From Natranaerobius thermophilus JW/NM-WN-LF (lineage in GTDB: Bacteria; Bacillota; Natranaerobiia; Natranaerobiales; Natranaerobiaceae), in assembly GCF_000020005.1 (NCBI RefSeq), contig NC_010718.1, positions 749,001-813,000 on the forward strand: a stretch of 64,000 bases of DNA, written 5' to 3'. Every line of letters starts with the position of its first letter. Position 1 is the first letter of the stretch. The position numbers were made by a program, and so were the translations under genes. Shown piece by piece: positions 15,785 through 24,732 of the stretch. Under the pieces are notes generated by a model. That model did no database searches, was not told the DNA's origin, and was given only the letters and a program-made list of their open reading frames with translations.

Positions 15785-17253
15785 TGTTCTTTGAAAATGT
15801 CACCTAAAAACGCATAAATTTGTTCAGAGAAAATGTCACCCCCCAGGAAGGTAGACCGAGTTTTAAACTCGGTCCCTGGTATTTAGTATAGTATCTAAAA
15901 GTTCTTGATCAGTCAGGTCGTAGTTAAGATTTGTTCTTTCACTTTGTTTTCTCCAAGGGTGATTTTCATCTGGGACTATTCTATTTTTAGGTGATTGCGT
16001 TGTTTTAACTTTTTTGGTCATTTTAGTAGTTGAAGGCTTGTCCACAATTTGAGTTTCAAACACCATATCTTTATATTTTACTTTAACTCCAAATTTAGGA
16101 TTAGATAGGACAGTAACTTTAGATTTAGGAACCAGTTGACTATTTTTATCTAAAATTTGATAGTAACTTCCTTCAAAAGAGAAAGTGGCACTGTTGTCCA
16201 CAGTTCTTTTGAATTTAGAACAAAGTATATGATCAAGATTAATATCTTGATTTAAACAGGTAAAAGCCGATAGCTCATTTTCGGGCTTTAGGGCAAATCT
16301 TTTATTAAAATCAGGCAAGAAATCTTTTTGTAAAAATTCATTAGCTTTCTCCATGGTAGTTATATTGTGTAGCTTAAAAAGTGTGGGCAGTCTGCTTTGT
16401 AAAGTATCAAAAAGCCTTTCAACTCGTCCTTTTGCTTGTGGAGAGTTAGCAGGTATAATAGTGACTCCTAACTCTTCCATAGCTGCACCAAATTGAGTAG
16501 GCTTAACTTGTTTACCTGCGAGCTGTTCATCAATCGAAAGCTTGTCCGATTTAGGTGATCTAAAAATAGTGTGCTTATCGCTATAAAGACTTGCAGGAAT
16601 ACCATAGTTTGAAATTAACTGATGCATAATCTGAAAGTATCCCTCAAGACATTCATTTTCAACAAAAAATAATCCTAGCAAAGCTCCTGTGGCATCATCG
16701 ATAGCAGCGTGTAAATCACAATCAAAGCCAGTGTCAAACCAGTCATAAGGTGAGGCGTCTATTTGTACTAAAAGTCCCATTCTGTCCTTGCGTTTGCGTC
16801 TGTGGTGACTCTTACTCTTTTTATGTTTTTTAGGACTAGAAATTCCAGCTTTACTAAGAATTCTATGAACAACTGGCCTACTGATAGAGATTTTTTCTCG
16901 CTCGTTTAAAAGTTCTGTAAAATGAGTGAAATTTGCATTTGGGTATTTTTCTAACTTTAGAGAAATGATATGTTTTTCAGTACTTTCAGGAACAGAATGA
17001 TCAGGCTTTTTACCTCGGCTTTTATGTATGACAAAACTGGGTCCTTCTAGTTGCACTCCTTTCTTCAGTCGTTTAATTTGTCGATCACTGAGGTTCAAAG
17101 CTCGTGCTGCATCTCTAATGGTTAAGTAGCCATCAATTGTTTGATTGATAATATTTAGTTTTTTAATTTCTTCTTGGGTCATTTGATATGTCACCTTTTT
17201 AGTCATAGTGACATTTTCACAGAACATTCTAGGGGTGACAATATCACAGAACA
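15785..17253 (-). mobile_element. IS1202/ISNCY-type insertion sequence
   Basis: About 1469 bp containing one transposase. Terminal inverted repeats of 20 bp (15785-15804 and 17234-17253) match at 17 of 20. Each end has a second, inner copy of the GTGACATTTTC-type motif (about 15825-15836 and 17210-17228), likely transposase binding sites. About 29 bp next to each outer end are near-identical (roughly 24 of 29), consistent with the long target duplications known in the IS1202 group. Confidence 0.82.
15863..17182 (-). CDS. ISNCY (IS1202 group) DDE transposase
   Basis: A 439-residue transposase. The N-terminal helix-turn-helix is TIRDAARALNLSDRQIKRLKKG. The DDE core has D in VQIDASPYDWF, D in LYSDKHTIF and E in KGRVERLFDTLQSRL, the spacing of IS1202-like enzymes. 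The reading frame extends to 17254 but AAAGGTGA precedes the ATG at 17182, which is the best start. The gene appears intact. Its promoter region overlaps the right end of the element, so transposase binding may autoregulate it. Confidence 0.92.
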   Translation of the reverse strand: MTQEEIKKLNIINQTIDGYLTIRDAARALNLSDRQIKRLKKGVQLEGPSFVIHKSRGKKPDHSVPESTEKHIISLKLEKYPNANFTHFTELLNEREKISISRPVVHRILSKAGISSPKKHKKSKSHHRRKRKDRMGLLVQIDASPYDWFDTGFDCDLHAAIDDATGALLGLFFVENECLEGYFQIMHQLISNYGIPASLYSDKHTIFRSPKSDKLSIDEQLAGKQVKPTQFGAAMEELGVTIIPANSPQAKGRVERLFDTLQSRLPTLFKLHNITTMEKANEFLQKDFLPDFNKRFALKPENELSAFTCLNQDINLDHILCSKFKRTVDNSATFSFEGSYYQILDKNSQLVPKSKVTVLSNPKFGVKVKYKDMVFETQIVDKPSTTKMTKKVKTTQSPKNRIVPDENHPWRKQSERTNLNYDLTDQELLDTILNTRDRV

Positions 17254-17276
17254 ATTACAAAGGTTAAAAATCAAAA

Positions 17277-17338
17277 TTGACAAATAAAATGTATTAGGAT
17301 AATATTTACCATAGGTGATTGATTGAGAATGATTTTCA
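17277..17338 (+). promoter_or_regulatory. Promoter with Fur-type box
   Basis: TTGACA (17277-17282), 17-base spacer, TAATAT (17300-17305). Downstream, TGAGAAT-G-ATTTTCA (17324-17338) differs from the 7-1-7 Fur consensus TGATAAT-N-ATTATCA at two positions. The -35 lies 24 bases outside the IS right end. Confidence 0.75.
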
Positions 17339-17393
17339 TCTTCAACCAGGAAAAGACTAACTATAGAATCAAAGAATAAAAGGAGTGTAAAAA

Positions 17394-17951
17394 GTGGAAC
17401 TTAAACATAATAGTACAAAATTGTTTGGATCTTTAGAAAAAATTAGTTGTCTTTTATTTCCTTGTTATCATTTTTACTGTTATCTTTATAAAAGTGTTGT
17501 AAAAAATGAAATAAAACTAGGACAAATCACTTCAGAGGATAAAGTTTTGAATATTGGCTGTGGTGCGATTCCTTTTACAGCAATTCATATTGCTAAACTT
17601 ACTGGTGCTGAAGTTATTGCTGTTGATCGTGATTTGGATACAATTGAAAAAGCAAAATACTATTTAAATTATTATTATAAAGATTTAAATATTTCATTTA
17701 AACAAAGTGATGCTTCTATTGATGTCCCTAATTCTTTTGATGTTGCTATTGTTGCTTTACAAGTTAATAATAAAGCCTCTGTATTTGAAAATTTGTATTC
17801 AAAAAGCAAAGAGGGCGGCAGACTGATTTTCAGGGAACCGCCAATGGTTTTTCAAAAAATATATGATTCTTTACCGACTTATTACAAAGCAACTGATAAA
17901 GTTGAGCAAAGGGTGAAAACCATTAGAGGATCAATTTTGTATAACACTTGA
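17394..17951 (+). CDS. SAM-binding protein, nicotianamine-synthase-like or methyltransferase
   Basis: A 185-residue class I SAM-fold protein. Motif I is VLNIGCGAIPFTAIHIAKLTG and the acidic ribose loop is VIAVDRD, about 25 residues later; DVAIVAL is motif post-III. The phrase IGCGAIPFTAIHIAKL followed by VDRD, and the likely Fur box upstream, recall nicotianamine synthase/CntL enzymes of metallophore synthesis, though those are usually about 260 residues or more. The GTG start has AGGAGTG upstream. No transporter or dehydrogenase follows, so the metallophore idea is weak; a small methyltransferase is the alternative. It runs toward the convergent PBP gene without an obvious terminator. Confidence 0.78.
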   Translation: MELKHNSTKLFGSLEKISCLLFPCYHFYCYLYKSVVKNEIKLGQITSEDKVLNIGCGAIPFTAIHIAKLTGAEVIAVDRDLDTIEKAKYYLNYYYKDLNISFKQSDASIDVPNSFDVAIVALQVNNKASVFENLYSKSKEGGRLIFREPPMVFQKIYDSLPTYYKATDKVEQRVKTIRGSILYNT

Positions 17952-18098
17952 TGAAAGGATATGTGTAGAACTTGTATGGATAGTTTAATGTTGATGGATT
18001 TTATAAAAATAAATTGCAAGTTCTCAAATCTATCAATTATCAGTATAACATTTAAAATGTTGGAAAAGTCCCAAAGTGATTGCGAACTTAAACAATGC

Positions 18099-20105
18099 TT
18101 AGAACCAAAAATCCCACTCCCACCAATTGGGTTCTTCAATGTAGGGACAATCTTGGTAAGAACAGTCTTCTGCAGGTGCAGTTCCTTCAATAAATAGCTC
18201 TTTTTCACTATCAGCAGTACAATATTCTGATTGGATTAGACCGGTTTCCTGACAAATAGTTTCTGTCACTACATTATCCGGTCTGGTAAAATCCTTAGGA
18301 GGTATAGCATGAGATGCCTCTTCTACAAATTTAGCCCATATTGGTGCGGCCAGACTGCCTCCCGTACCCTGTAGTGGCTCTTCTTGATCATTACCGATAT
18401 ATATTCCTACAACCAGATCAGGTGTATATCCGACCATATAGGCATCTCTAAAGCCTTGAGAAGTTCCGGTTTTACCAGCCCCAGGCCTCTCTAAAATTTG
18501 AGATACCCTTTCAGCGGTACCTCCTGGTTCTAGTGCGTCTTTCATCATATCTGTCATGAGATAAGCTATACCTTCGTCAATTACTTTTTCTTTTTCTGCA
18601 GAGTTATTTATCAATTCTTCATTGTTATGATCTGTGGCTTGATTGAGTATAACAGGTTCTATACGGTAGCCACCATTTGCAAATGGTGCGTAGGCAGCAG
18701 TTAGTTCTAATAAATTGACTTCTGAACTACCCAGAGGCGTTGACAAATGGTTACCGATAGAACTTTCAACTCCCAACCTATCTGCCATTTCTGCGGCAGC
18801 GTCCCTTCCGATCTTCTGATTCAACTTTACTGCTGTAATATTGCAAGATTCGGCTAGAGCTCTTCTCAAGGTCAAATTCTCATCATGAAATCCCCCATCA
18901 AAATCAGTAGGCTCATAGGGTTCGTCCATGCCTTCCTCTTGAAGAGAGATAGGTTCACAAAGAAAAGTGTCTGCTATGGTATAATCTTGTTCTAGGGCAG
19001 CGGCATATACTAGGGGTTTAAAGGCAGACCCCGGTGATCTGGATATATTCACCCGGTTCAACATAGTTTCCTGATAGTCCCTACCTCCTACCAGGGCCCT
19101 TATCTTACCGGTATCGGGTTCTAAAGCCACTAAAGCTCCTTGTGGTTGTTTAGTACCTTCCTCGTCCTTACTTGTTTCAGGTAATTCTTCGTCTAGAATC
19201 CGTTCTGCCACTTCCTGCATGTGAGGATCTATGGTTGTGTGAAAATCAAATCCTCCTTTTTGAATTGTTTCTGGATCATCTTCGGTGATCTCATCAAGTT
19301 CTTGATTCATAATTTGCTCCACCACGTAGTTACTTTCTCGAGGTAAAGCGAACTCTTCATTCAACTCCAGTTCCTCATTCAAAGCCTGCTCTAGCTCACT
19401 GGGACTTATAAATCCTTCTTCCTCCATCAATTTTAAGATAATGCGCTGTCGATTATAGGCAGATTCTTCATTGATGAAAGGAGAATAATATCCAGGACCC
19501 CTAGGAATCCCAGCTAACATAGCAGCTTCTGCCGTATTGAGTTCGTCTGCTGGCTTGTCAAAATACAGCTGAGAAGCCGCCTCTATACCGTAAGTTGAAT
19601 GGCCGTAATAGATAGTGTTTAAGTATTTTTCCATGATTTCATCTTTGGAAAACTTACGTTCTAAATTAATTGCTATAGCAGCTTCTTCCAGTTTCCTATC
19701 CCAAGTCCTATCATGATTTAAGTAAAGGTTTTTAGCCAGTTGCTGGGTAATGGTACTGCCACCTTGTGTTATTCGCCTTTCCCTTAAATTTTGATAAGCA
19801 GCCCTGGCAATTCCCGTGAAATCAAAACCACTGTGACTGTAAAAATCACTATCTTCCACGGCCACGGTTGCCCAGACAACCTGTTCTGATATTTCTTCTA
19901 GAGGGACTTTGGTCCGGTTTTCAACAAACTGGGTAGTCATCAGTTCACCATCATGATAGTAGAAGCGAGAGGTTTGAGCCTGTTGGCTATCTGGCAGTTC
20001 TTCCATGCTAAATACCATATAGGTAAAAAAACCTAAACCACCACTTATTAAGACTGCTATTATAATCAGTAAAGTTATAACTAGTTGTGACCACTTGAAT
20101 TTCAT
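18099..20105 (-). CDS. Class A penicillin-binding protein (PBP1-type)
   Basis: About 668 residues. One N-terminal membrane helix (about 10-30) anchors an extracellular bifunctional enzyme that polymerises and cross-links peptidoglycan. The GT51 glycosyltransferase domain has AVEDSDFYSHSGFD, QGGSTITQQLAKNLYL and RKFSKDEIMEKYLN. The transpeptidase has the SxxK motif SPGSAFKP, SCN (ESCNITAV) and KTGTS. The C-terminus has three Cys-containing pieces (ICQETG, YCTAD, DCSYQDC) and an odd aromatic end rich in Trp and Phe. Three ATGs lie at 20114, 20111 and 20105; AAAGGATG upstream suits the last one best. It is monocistronic. Confidence 0.94.
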   Translation of the reverse strand: MKFKWSQLVITLLIIIAVLISGGLGFFTYMVFSMEELPDSQQAQTSRFYYHDGELMTTQFVENRTKVPLEEISEQVVWATVAVEDSDFYSHSGFDFTGIARAAYQNLRERRITQGGSTITQQLAKNLYLNHDRTWDRKLEEAAIAINLERKFSKDEIMEKYLNTIYYGHSTYGIEAASQLYFDKPADELNTAEAAMLAGIPRGPGYYSPFINEESAYNRQRIILKLMEEEGFISPSELEQALNEELELNEEFALPRESNYVVEQIMNQELDEITEDDPETIQKGGFDFHTTIDPHMQEVAERILDEELPETSKDEEGTKQPQGALVALEPDTGKIRALVGGRDYQETMLNRVNISRSPGSAFKPLVYAAALEQDYTIADTFLCEPISLQEEGMDEPYEPTDFDGGFHDENLTLRRALAESCNITAVKLNQKIGRDAAAEMADRLGVESSIGNHLSTPLGSSEVNLLELTAAYAPFANGGYRIEPVILNQATDHNNEELINNSAEKEKVIDEGIAYLMTDMMKDALEPGGTAERVSQILERPGAGKTGTSQGFRDAYMVGYTPDLVVGIYIGNDQEEPLQGTGGSLAAPIWAKFVEEASHAIPPKDFTRPDNVVTETICQETGLIQSEYCTADSEKELFIEGTAPAEDCSYQDCPYIEEPNWWEWDFWF

Positions 20106-20242
20106 ATACATCATCCTTTATCAAATATTAACTACAAGCAACTAATATTGGTTCACTTGTCACGTACTCATTTATTTTACTATAAAGTTAAGCTAAAAGT
20201 AAGGTTAAAGGTAGGAGTAATTGTTAGCAATGTAAAATATAA

Positions 20243-20280
20243 TTGACAATAGCTTGTTTATATTATACATTAAATGTATA
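20243..20280 (+). promoter_or_regulatory. Promoter with palindromic operator of the XRE gene
   Basis: TTGACA (20243-20248), 17-base spacer, TACATT (20266-20271). The -10 is inside a perfect 17-base palindrome TATACATT-A-AATGTATA (20264-20280), a likely binding site for the XRE protein encoded at 20314. Confidence 0.8.
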
Positions 20281-20313
20281 TAATTTCTAAATTGAATCAG
20301 CAGGAGTGGTGGT

Positions 20314-20514
20314 ATGAAAAAAAGAACCAAGATAAAATCAGCCAGACTAGAACAGGAACTAACCCAGGAACAACTGGCGAAAAGGGTTAAGGCTACAAGA
20401 CAAACTATTAGCTTGATTGAAGCGGGGAAGTACAATCCCAGCTTAAAGCTTTGTTTGGCTATTTGTAAGGTTTTAGGTAAAACATTGGATGATCTTTTTT
20501 GGGAGGAGGATTGA
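20314..20514 (+). CDS. XRE-family regulator
   Basis: A 66-residue Cro/CI-type DNA-binding protein made of a single helix-turn-helix domain (QELTQEQLAKRVKATRQTISLIEAGKYNPSLKLCLAIC). Such short regulators often repress their own operon. The palindrome over its -10 supports this. Only 7 bases separate it from the large lipoprotein gene, so the two form an operon. Confidence 0.93.
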   Translation: MKKRTKIKSARLEQELTQEQLAKRVKATRQTISLIEAGKYNPSLKLCLAICKVLGKTLDDLFWEED

Positions 20515-20521
20515 ATAAACC

Positions 20522-23500
20522 ATGGAGGTAACTATTGATCGCTTAAAGGGAATTATATTATTGTCATTACTAGTTATACATATCACAATATTCACCGGCT
20601 GTACTACTGCTGATGATGACTACGCTGATATAGTCAAGGAGTTCTTTCAAGGAGTAATGGAGCAGGAAGAGGACGTAATTCAAGATCTATCTGCAGAAGA
20701 ATTAGAGGATGTAGAGTTTAACCTTTGGAATGTCTATCAAGAAGAGCAACTTCGAGACATATTACGAGATAAGGTAGAGATATCTGTTCATAATCAAGAA
20801 AGTACTGACTCAAAAGTGAAATTTGATGTTTCTTTGTACTTACCGAATTTTCAAGAACTTAACCAAGAATTTTTAACAGCCTCGAAAGATTTGGCAATAG
20901 AGGGTGACTTAACTGAAGAAAAAACACAAGATCTATTAAATGAAGAGATGGCTGAAATCTTAGACGAAGTTTCTTATAAAGTTGTAGAAGCTGGTCAAAT
21001 AGTTTTGGTTCCACAAGAAAGTACAAAGAAAAATGAAAACTATGGAAATGAAAAAAATGTTGAGACCGATTCAGGTGAGCAGTGGCTTGTTAAAGAAGCG
21101 GATTTCTTGGAAAAAGATATACCGGATACCTTTGCAAAAGGAAAGTCTGTTAACTCTTTTGTGAACAATATCCAAACTCAACTGGACTTATTATATATAC
21201 CCGAGGAGTTAGAAGATGACATTCATGACCTGATGAATATAGAGATAAAATCCCAGGGAGAAAATGGGCCTGATCAAATTATTTTTACTCATCCGGACTT
21301 TGAAGAGCTACATAAACAACTAGAAACGGAGGTAATGGCAAGAATACCTGAAGTAACAAGGATGGATAATGAAGACTTACTGTCTGGAGTTAAAAATAAT
21401 TATTCAGATATAATCCAACGAGAAGAGTTAGAGATCCACGAATATGAGATTGAACTGCCTGTAGAGGAAGATGCCCAGGTATATCAAGAATTTGTAGCAG
21501 AGGATGCTGTTAGAAAGGCTATCAATACAGCTCGATTTTCACTTCATGAACTCCAGGGAGAAGATCTGATCAAGCATCAAAGGACAGGGAGTGACTTTGG
21601 GTATAGAGGTCAAAACCATGAAATGAAAGACGGTCATTATCTTTACAGTGAGGATGAAAAGAATTTATATATTACCGTGGAAGAAGGCGAGACGTATTCT
21701 ATAGAGGACGGTGAACTGACAGATGGGATTGTATGGAATAACAAAATCATTATCAGTGGCAGTCAAGGTACATATCTTTATGAAAAAGAAAATGATTCAC
21801 TAGTAAAAACAGAAAAGTTGTTGGATGAACAGGTTGAATTAAAGAAACTAGAACAACAACAGGATTACTTCATTGCTTATACAAAAAATGAGCATCTTGA
21901 CTTTCTCAGAGACAACACCTTAGAAATAGAAGGCCAGGATAACCTTTGGGTTTTTCACAAAGAAAATGATAAGTTAACTGTCAAAGAAAGTTTCGGGGAT
22001 GGTCTTACCTTTGCCGATGTGGAAGAGATTAGTGAAGATCAACTTTTAATTTCCACTTTTGAAGAGGGGATTTTGCTGTTAGACCTAGAATCAATGAATT
22101 CTCAAAAGATAGGAATAGGAGGTCCACAAGAATTACAGAATTGGCAGGAGATAGGCAGGATTAGTGAAGATATAGAAACCGAAGAAGATTCAGATGCTAA
22201 TCTCCATATCGAAATAATTGGAGTAGATTTTAAAAATGATTCTTCAGGCGAGGATTTTGGAACTATAGCAACAAAGACCCGGCTTATTAATGATGAGAGA
22301 ACTTCGCATACATTTTTCATACAGATATTTGCATCTGAAGAACCCGAGCTAAAGCAAAGTTACAGCCTGGTTAGTGAAACGGCTGTTGAACCTGTAGAAG
22401 ACGGTGTTGTCAACAGTACAGATCCAGAGATCACTTTTGATCAATTAAAATATCACGACAATACCTCTAATTGGATTAATAGTGCCGGCTCTTATTTGAA
22501 GAAAACCTGGACTGTGTTTGAATTAAAAGAAGATAAAGTTTATCAATTAGCAGAGGAAACAACAGACCGAGATAACAGGGTTATGGGTATCGATATGGAT
22601 TCAGACAAAAATATAGATTATGGTGTCCAAGATTATCAGGCTGGAGCTCCTTTGAGCGATATTATGAAAGAAATTCATAATATCGGGATTCCTGGTAAAG
22701 GTACTTCTGTATTTTTGACAGATATAACCGATGATGGTATTACTGACTTTTTATACAACTCATATAGTGGTAACTACCTGGCTTCAAACAGTGAACAAAA
22801 TAAGTGTGAATTAACTTTATTGGAATTGAATGGTTTAATATCCGATATATCAGTTACCCCTATAGGAGTTTCATATGACCGAGAAGAGGTGGACTTCCAG
22901 GCCCGGACGGGTCCCCATATGCTTGTTTATTCTCTATCTTTTGATGATTTATTACAAGCGACTCAGGAGACCAATTATATACGAGATGATATGTTCCAGT
23001 GGTCTCGATATTTTAATTTAGAAGATTTAGAGTTTCATTCCTCACCTCTCAAAGAGGGAAATGTCTATCTGTATCAGGTGATGGGGGATATATTGAAAGC
23101 ACTTGACCAGGAATCGGGTGAAACAATTTGGGAATTTCAAGCTGACTTGCAAACTGAAGAAACTCACCCCCTACTAAGACCGGTCCTGGTAGATGATTAT
23201 CTGTTTACTGCCATTCAAGATACCTACTATGATCAACAAGGACTAGTTCCGCAGTTATACAAACTAGACAAGGAAACTGGGGAAATAGAACTAAGCATTG
23301 AATTGGATAATTTCGCGGAACATATTTACAATGATGGGCAGAGGATTTATCTGGTTGATGAAGATGAACAGATTCTTGGTTACGATCATGATTTAAATAA
23401 ACAGTGGCATAAGGATCTGGAAAATCTGGATAGATTATCACCTCTTCACATAAAACCCGATGGAGATAAAGTTGCAGTTATGACCAGGAATGGTGTTGTA

Positions 23501-24043
23501 ATGCTGGATGGAAAAACAGGAGAGGTATCTCAGGATGATACGAATGGTGGTACTAAACAAAATATTAATCATGTCAGCGAGTATGAAGGAGATCTGTATG
23601 CATCTACGAAAGAAGAGATTATAACCCTGGACTGGTCAGAGAGTAATAAATCTAAACAAATTCTTGAAAATCCTTTAAAAGATGAGGAAATAATGGGTTT
23701 CAGCATCTTAGATGATGAACTTCTAGTTATTTCTCGAAACCACATTCTGTTATATGATTTAGAAGAGCAGGAATTTAACTGGAAAAAAGAGTTCACATCC
23801 CCTTTATTGCAGAGTAGAAGAATATCCCATACAATTGAAGGGGATAGCGTATTTATCAGTACTAGGGATTATATTTTAGAGATTGACATTGATACCGGGT
23901 TAGTAAAAAGCAAACAACCGATATTACGAGGAGGTTCTCCTTTGGCAGGTCCTCGGGTGGAGTATACGGAGAAGTTGAGCTATTTCAATATAAGTAGTCG
24001 GAATCGAGGTTTCCTTGAAACATTTAAACTAGATATAGAATAG
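20522..24043 (+). CDS. Very large lipoprotein with beta-propeller domain
   Basis: A 1173-residue surface lipoprotein (lipobox FTGC, Cys27), strongly acidic. Residues 28-330 contain repeated helix-rich segments resembling secreted anti-sigma or cystatin-like folds. Residues 345-560 and 830-1170 carry PQQ/BamB-like repeats such as KALDQESGETIWEFQADL and YKLDKETGEIELSIELDN, suggesting one or two beta-propellers. In between, around residues 725-770, DITDDGITDFLYN is like an FG-GAP or calcium-binding loop. It is co-transcribed with the XRE gene. Ribosome site GGGAGGAGG is 12 bases before the ATG; another GGAGG lies just inside the ORF. Function unknown; binding or sensing of an extracellular ligand is a guess. 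Confidence 0.82.
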   Translation: MEVTIDRLKGIILLSLLVIHITIFTGCTTADDDYADIVKEFFQGVMEQEEDVIQDLSAEELEDVEFNLWNVYQEEQLRDILRDKVEISVHNQESTDSKVKFDVSLYLPNFQELNQEFLTASKDLAIEGDLTEEKTQDLLNEEMAEILDEVSYKVVEAGQIVLVPQESTKKNENYGNEKNVETDSGEQWLVKEADFLEKDIPDTFAKGKSVNSFVNNIQTQLDLLYIPEELEDDIHDLMNIEIKSQGENGPDQIIFTHPDFEELHKQLETEVMARIPEVTRMDNEDLLSGVKNNYSDIIQREELEIHEYEIELPVEEDAQVYQEFVAEDAVRKAINTARFSLHELQGEDLIKHQRTGSDFGYRGQNHEMKDGHYLYSEDEKNLYITVEEGETYSIEDGELTDGIVWNNKIIISGSQGTYLYEKENDSLVKTEKLLDEQVELKKLEQQQDYFIAYTKNEHLDFLRDNTLEIEGQDNLWVFHKENDKLTVKESFGDGLTFADVEEISEDQLLISTFEEGILLLDLESMNSQKIGIGGPQELQNWQEIGRISEDIETEEDSDANLHIEIIGVDFKNDSSGEDFGTIATKTRLINDERTSHTFFIQIFASEEPELKQSYSLVSETAVEPVEDGVVNSTDPEITFDQLKYHDNTSNWINSAGSYLKKTWTVFELKEDKVYQLAEETTDRDNRVMGIDMDSDKNIDYGVQDYQAGAPLSDIMKEIHNIGIPGKGTSVFLTDITDDGITDFLYNSYSGNYLASNSEQNKCELTLLELNGLISDISVTPIGVSYDREEVDFQARTGPHMLVYSLSFDDLLQATQETNYIRDDMFQWSRYFNLEDLEFHSSPLKEGNVYLYQVMGDILKALDQESGETIWEFQADLQTEETHPLLRPVLVDDYLFTAIQDTYYDQQGLVPQLYKLDKETGEIELSIELDNFAEHIYNDGQRIYLVDEDEQILGYDHDLNKQWHKDLENLDRLSPLHIKPDGDKVAVMTRNGVVMLDGKTGEVSQDDTNGGTKQNINHVSEYEGDLYASTKEEIITLDWSESNKSKQILENPLKDEEIMGFSILDDELLVISRNHILLYDLEEQEFNWKKEFTSPLLQSRRISHTIEGDSVFISTRDYILEIDIDTGLVKSKQPILRGGSPLAGPRVEYTEKLSYFNISSRNRGFLETFKLDIE

Positions 24044-24051
24044 ATCATTTT

Positions 24052-24089
24052 AAAAAAATGGAGTTCTCTTAACAGAACTCCATTTTTTT
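24052..24089. terminator. Bidirectional rho-independent terminator
   Basis: Perfect 16-bp stem (24052-24067 with 24074-24089), 6-base loop, A and T runs on both sides; shared by the lipoprotein gene and the convergent TSCPD gene. Confidence 0.93.
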
Positions 24090-24128
24090 ACTTTACTAAG
24101 GTATATAAATCCAGTTATTTGAGGAATA

Positions 24129-24398
24129 TCAAATTGAAACCTGTTCATTTCGAGTTTCTTGTAAATATTGTTCTAAGGCTTGTTTTAACTGATCGGGGCA
24201 AGAAGTCGTTTTAGCACCACATTCTATTCCCGCTAATCTTTCTATGGCCTCATATATGTTCATTCCCTCAATAAGTTTACTAATCCCCTGTAAGTTTCCG
24301 GAACATCCTGATACAAAAGAAACATTGCTAACCTGATCATTATGAACTTCAAAGGTGATTTTTTTGGCACAAACTTTTTCTGGACGATAAACGTACAT
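24129..24398 (-). CDS. TSCPD-domain protein (TIGR03905-like)
   Basis: An 89-residue protein of the stand-alone TSCPD family, a domain otherwise found at the C-terminus of some ribonucleotide reductases and thought to bind a metal or redox partner. Conserved cysteines are in VCAKK, SGCSGN, ECGAKTTSCPDQL. The ATG is preceded by AAAGGAGGC at ideal spacing. It is monocistronic. A role in nucleotide reduction is only suggested by the family. Confidence 0.88.
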   Translation of the reverse strand: MYVYRPEKVCAKKITFEVHNDQVSNVSFVSGCSGNLQGISKLIEGMNIYEAIERLAGIECGAKTTSCPDQLKQALEQYLQETRNEQVSI

Positions 24399-24732
24399 AG
24401 TTAAGCCTCCTTTGGTTTGTATGTTTATTTCTATTAACCAACCAAATTGTATTTAAACACATTTTTAGAAGTTAGTAAAGGCACTTATATAAAAGGGAAC
24501 CTTCACTCTTAATTCGAGTAGAAGGTTTAACCTCCTGAACAGCCAGAACTTTGTCACCAACATAGTAATATTTCCTCTTCTTGGAAGTGGTCTATTTTGG
24601 GTATTCTAGCATAAATTAGAGGTAAAATTTTAGAAAATAATGTATAATATAATTATTAGAATATAAACTGACCGAATTAATATGGGATTTGAAATATAAA
24701 TCCTGAAAGTTTAAACATGGGGGAGACTTCTA
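24399..24732. other. Intergenic region with one hairpin
   Basis: No gene is visible. AACCTTCACTC (24498-24508) pairs with GAGT-A-GAAGGTT (24516-24527) with one bulge, without a T-run. AT-rich sequence at 24630-24665 may hold the promoter of the next gene. Confidence 0.5.

Noticed and set aside
17951-18098. Frameshifted continuation of the SAM-binding gene
   Set aside because: I looked for further conserved sequence past the TGA in other frames and found none that is convincing.
20534-20536. ATT start after GGAGG inside the giant lipoprotein gene
   Set aside because: ATT starts are rare, and the ATG at 20522 has its own GGGAGGAGG upstream at 12 bases.
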